A stretch of 64,000 nucleotides of DNA from Acanthacorydalis orientalis (lineage: Eukaryota; Arthropoda; Insecta; Megaloptera; Corydalidae), in NCBI GenBank assembly GCA_034766995.1, contig CM068314.1, positions 28,181,708-28,245,707 of the forward strand, given 5' to 3'. Below, in pieces: positions 63,211 to 64,000 of the stretch (within the stretch, counting starts at the first letter, position 1; every line of letters starts with the position of its first letter). Below the pieces are notes generated by a model. That model did no database searches, was not told the DNA's origin, and was given only the letters and a program-made list of their open reading frames with translations. Position numbers and translations under genes: made by a program.

Positions 63211-64000
63211 CATTAGATCGATTCAAAGTCGTTATCTAACAATCGAAAGTTCTTTATTTATATGAACTAATAACATATTTTTTGCAGCAGTATTGGAAAC
63301 AGACGCATTCATTTGTATCGGATTCCCCACAAACAAGTGTTTGTCTAAACATCGATTTTTATGTTCTCCAAATGTTTTTAAAAAAAGTTGTAGTCATTAA
63401 AATAATCCAGAATTGAATTATCGTCGATTTGATACAGTAACATGTTTTTGATATTAATTTTACTGTCTTGCTAGATTAACGTAATGACATACTTGAAAAA
63501 GTTTGAATAGGTTATAGGAGGTTTTTGACTCGTCTATGCTTGTTCGTATATACATAGTCGAGGGGGTTCAAATATAAACCGGATTTTCTTAAGAAAAAAA
63601 ATAAACAAAAATTATATTAGGAAATACTTTTGAAATATTCTCTCTGTATAATAATAATACAGCTAGTATTATATATATATATATATATATATTAATGAAC
63701 AACTATTTGCTCGCCACTTGGTGGAGTGAATATAGAAATTTTGCTATAATAACATTATTAGTTCTAAAAATAATTTTATTGTAGTAAGTTTCTGTATGGA
63801 ATTGTAAACTTTTTTTTAAAAAAAAACAGATATACGACTGGATTTTAAATAAAGTTCAAATTTAATTTTAACCCTTGTGATTTTAAAACCTTTGGACAAT
63901 AAATAAAGTTTGATATTAGTTTTATTATGGGATAAAGTAGTTTAACATCGATAAAGTCATCAAAATTAACTTGTTTCTCATAAGATGTCTTTTTATTATG
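63208..64000. other. AT-rich end of window
   Basis: A short TA array at 63670-63693 and a T8A9 tract at 63810-63826. No gene. Confidence 0.5.

Overview
The window looks like nuclear DNA of an insect, possibly a hymenopteran. It is very AT-rich, with (TA)n arrays every one to four kilobases. It has GT-AG introns, decayed mariner, piggyBac and pogo-like DNA transposons, and a DRAK-type protein kinase. The order is inferred from general features only, because no lineage-diagnostic gene was found. There is no sign of operons, CRISPR, rRNA or tRNA.

Layout. Bases 1-732 are the 3' half of a dead mariner. Bases 1644-6064 (plus strand) hold a three-exon gene for a 294-residue type I membrane protein with a signal peptide, an acidic ectodomain, one membrane span and two PPxY motifs in its cytoplasmic tail. 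I do not recognise the family. Its first exon has no long open frame of its own; I placed it from the start codon, the signal-peptide-like sequence and matching splice phase. Bases 6065-9485 are AT-rich spacer with one pre-miRNA-like hairpin. Bases 9486-13320 (minus strand) hold the last four coding exons of a DRAK/STK17-type serine/threonine kinase, from inside the glycine-rich loop to the stop codon. All four exon junctions agree in phase. The intron at 11113-13107 carries a full-length fossil mariner. The two genes converge tail to tail.

From 13321 to 64000 I find no certain coding gene. This stretch is probably the long 5' intron or upstream flank of the kinase, since its first exon(s) are missing. 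It holds an internally deleted piggyBac with TTAA ends (15473-16228), a 0.2-kb sequence present twice next to TA arrays (16460, 18345), a pogo/Tigger-like remnant (27238-27922), an internally deleted mariner (30979-31531) and local tandem duplications near 37.2-37.7 kb. A string of short CpG- and GC-richer islands (about 33.4, 35.6, 36.2, 38.7-39.4, 43.4, 45.5, 47.4, 49.6, 51.7, 53.5, 55.0, 56.5, 59.3 and 61.7 kb) stands out from the AT background. They may be regulatory elements, 5' exons or exons of unrecognised transcripts. Several contain exon-like frames with good splice sites, but none is convincing alone.

The two genes show no functional link in the sequence. The membrane protein probably recruits WW-domain (Nedd4-family) ubiquitin ligases. 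The kinase has all the catalytic residues visible in its retained part and should be active.
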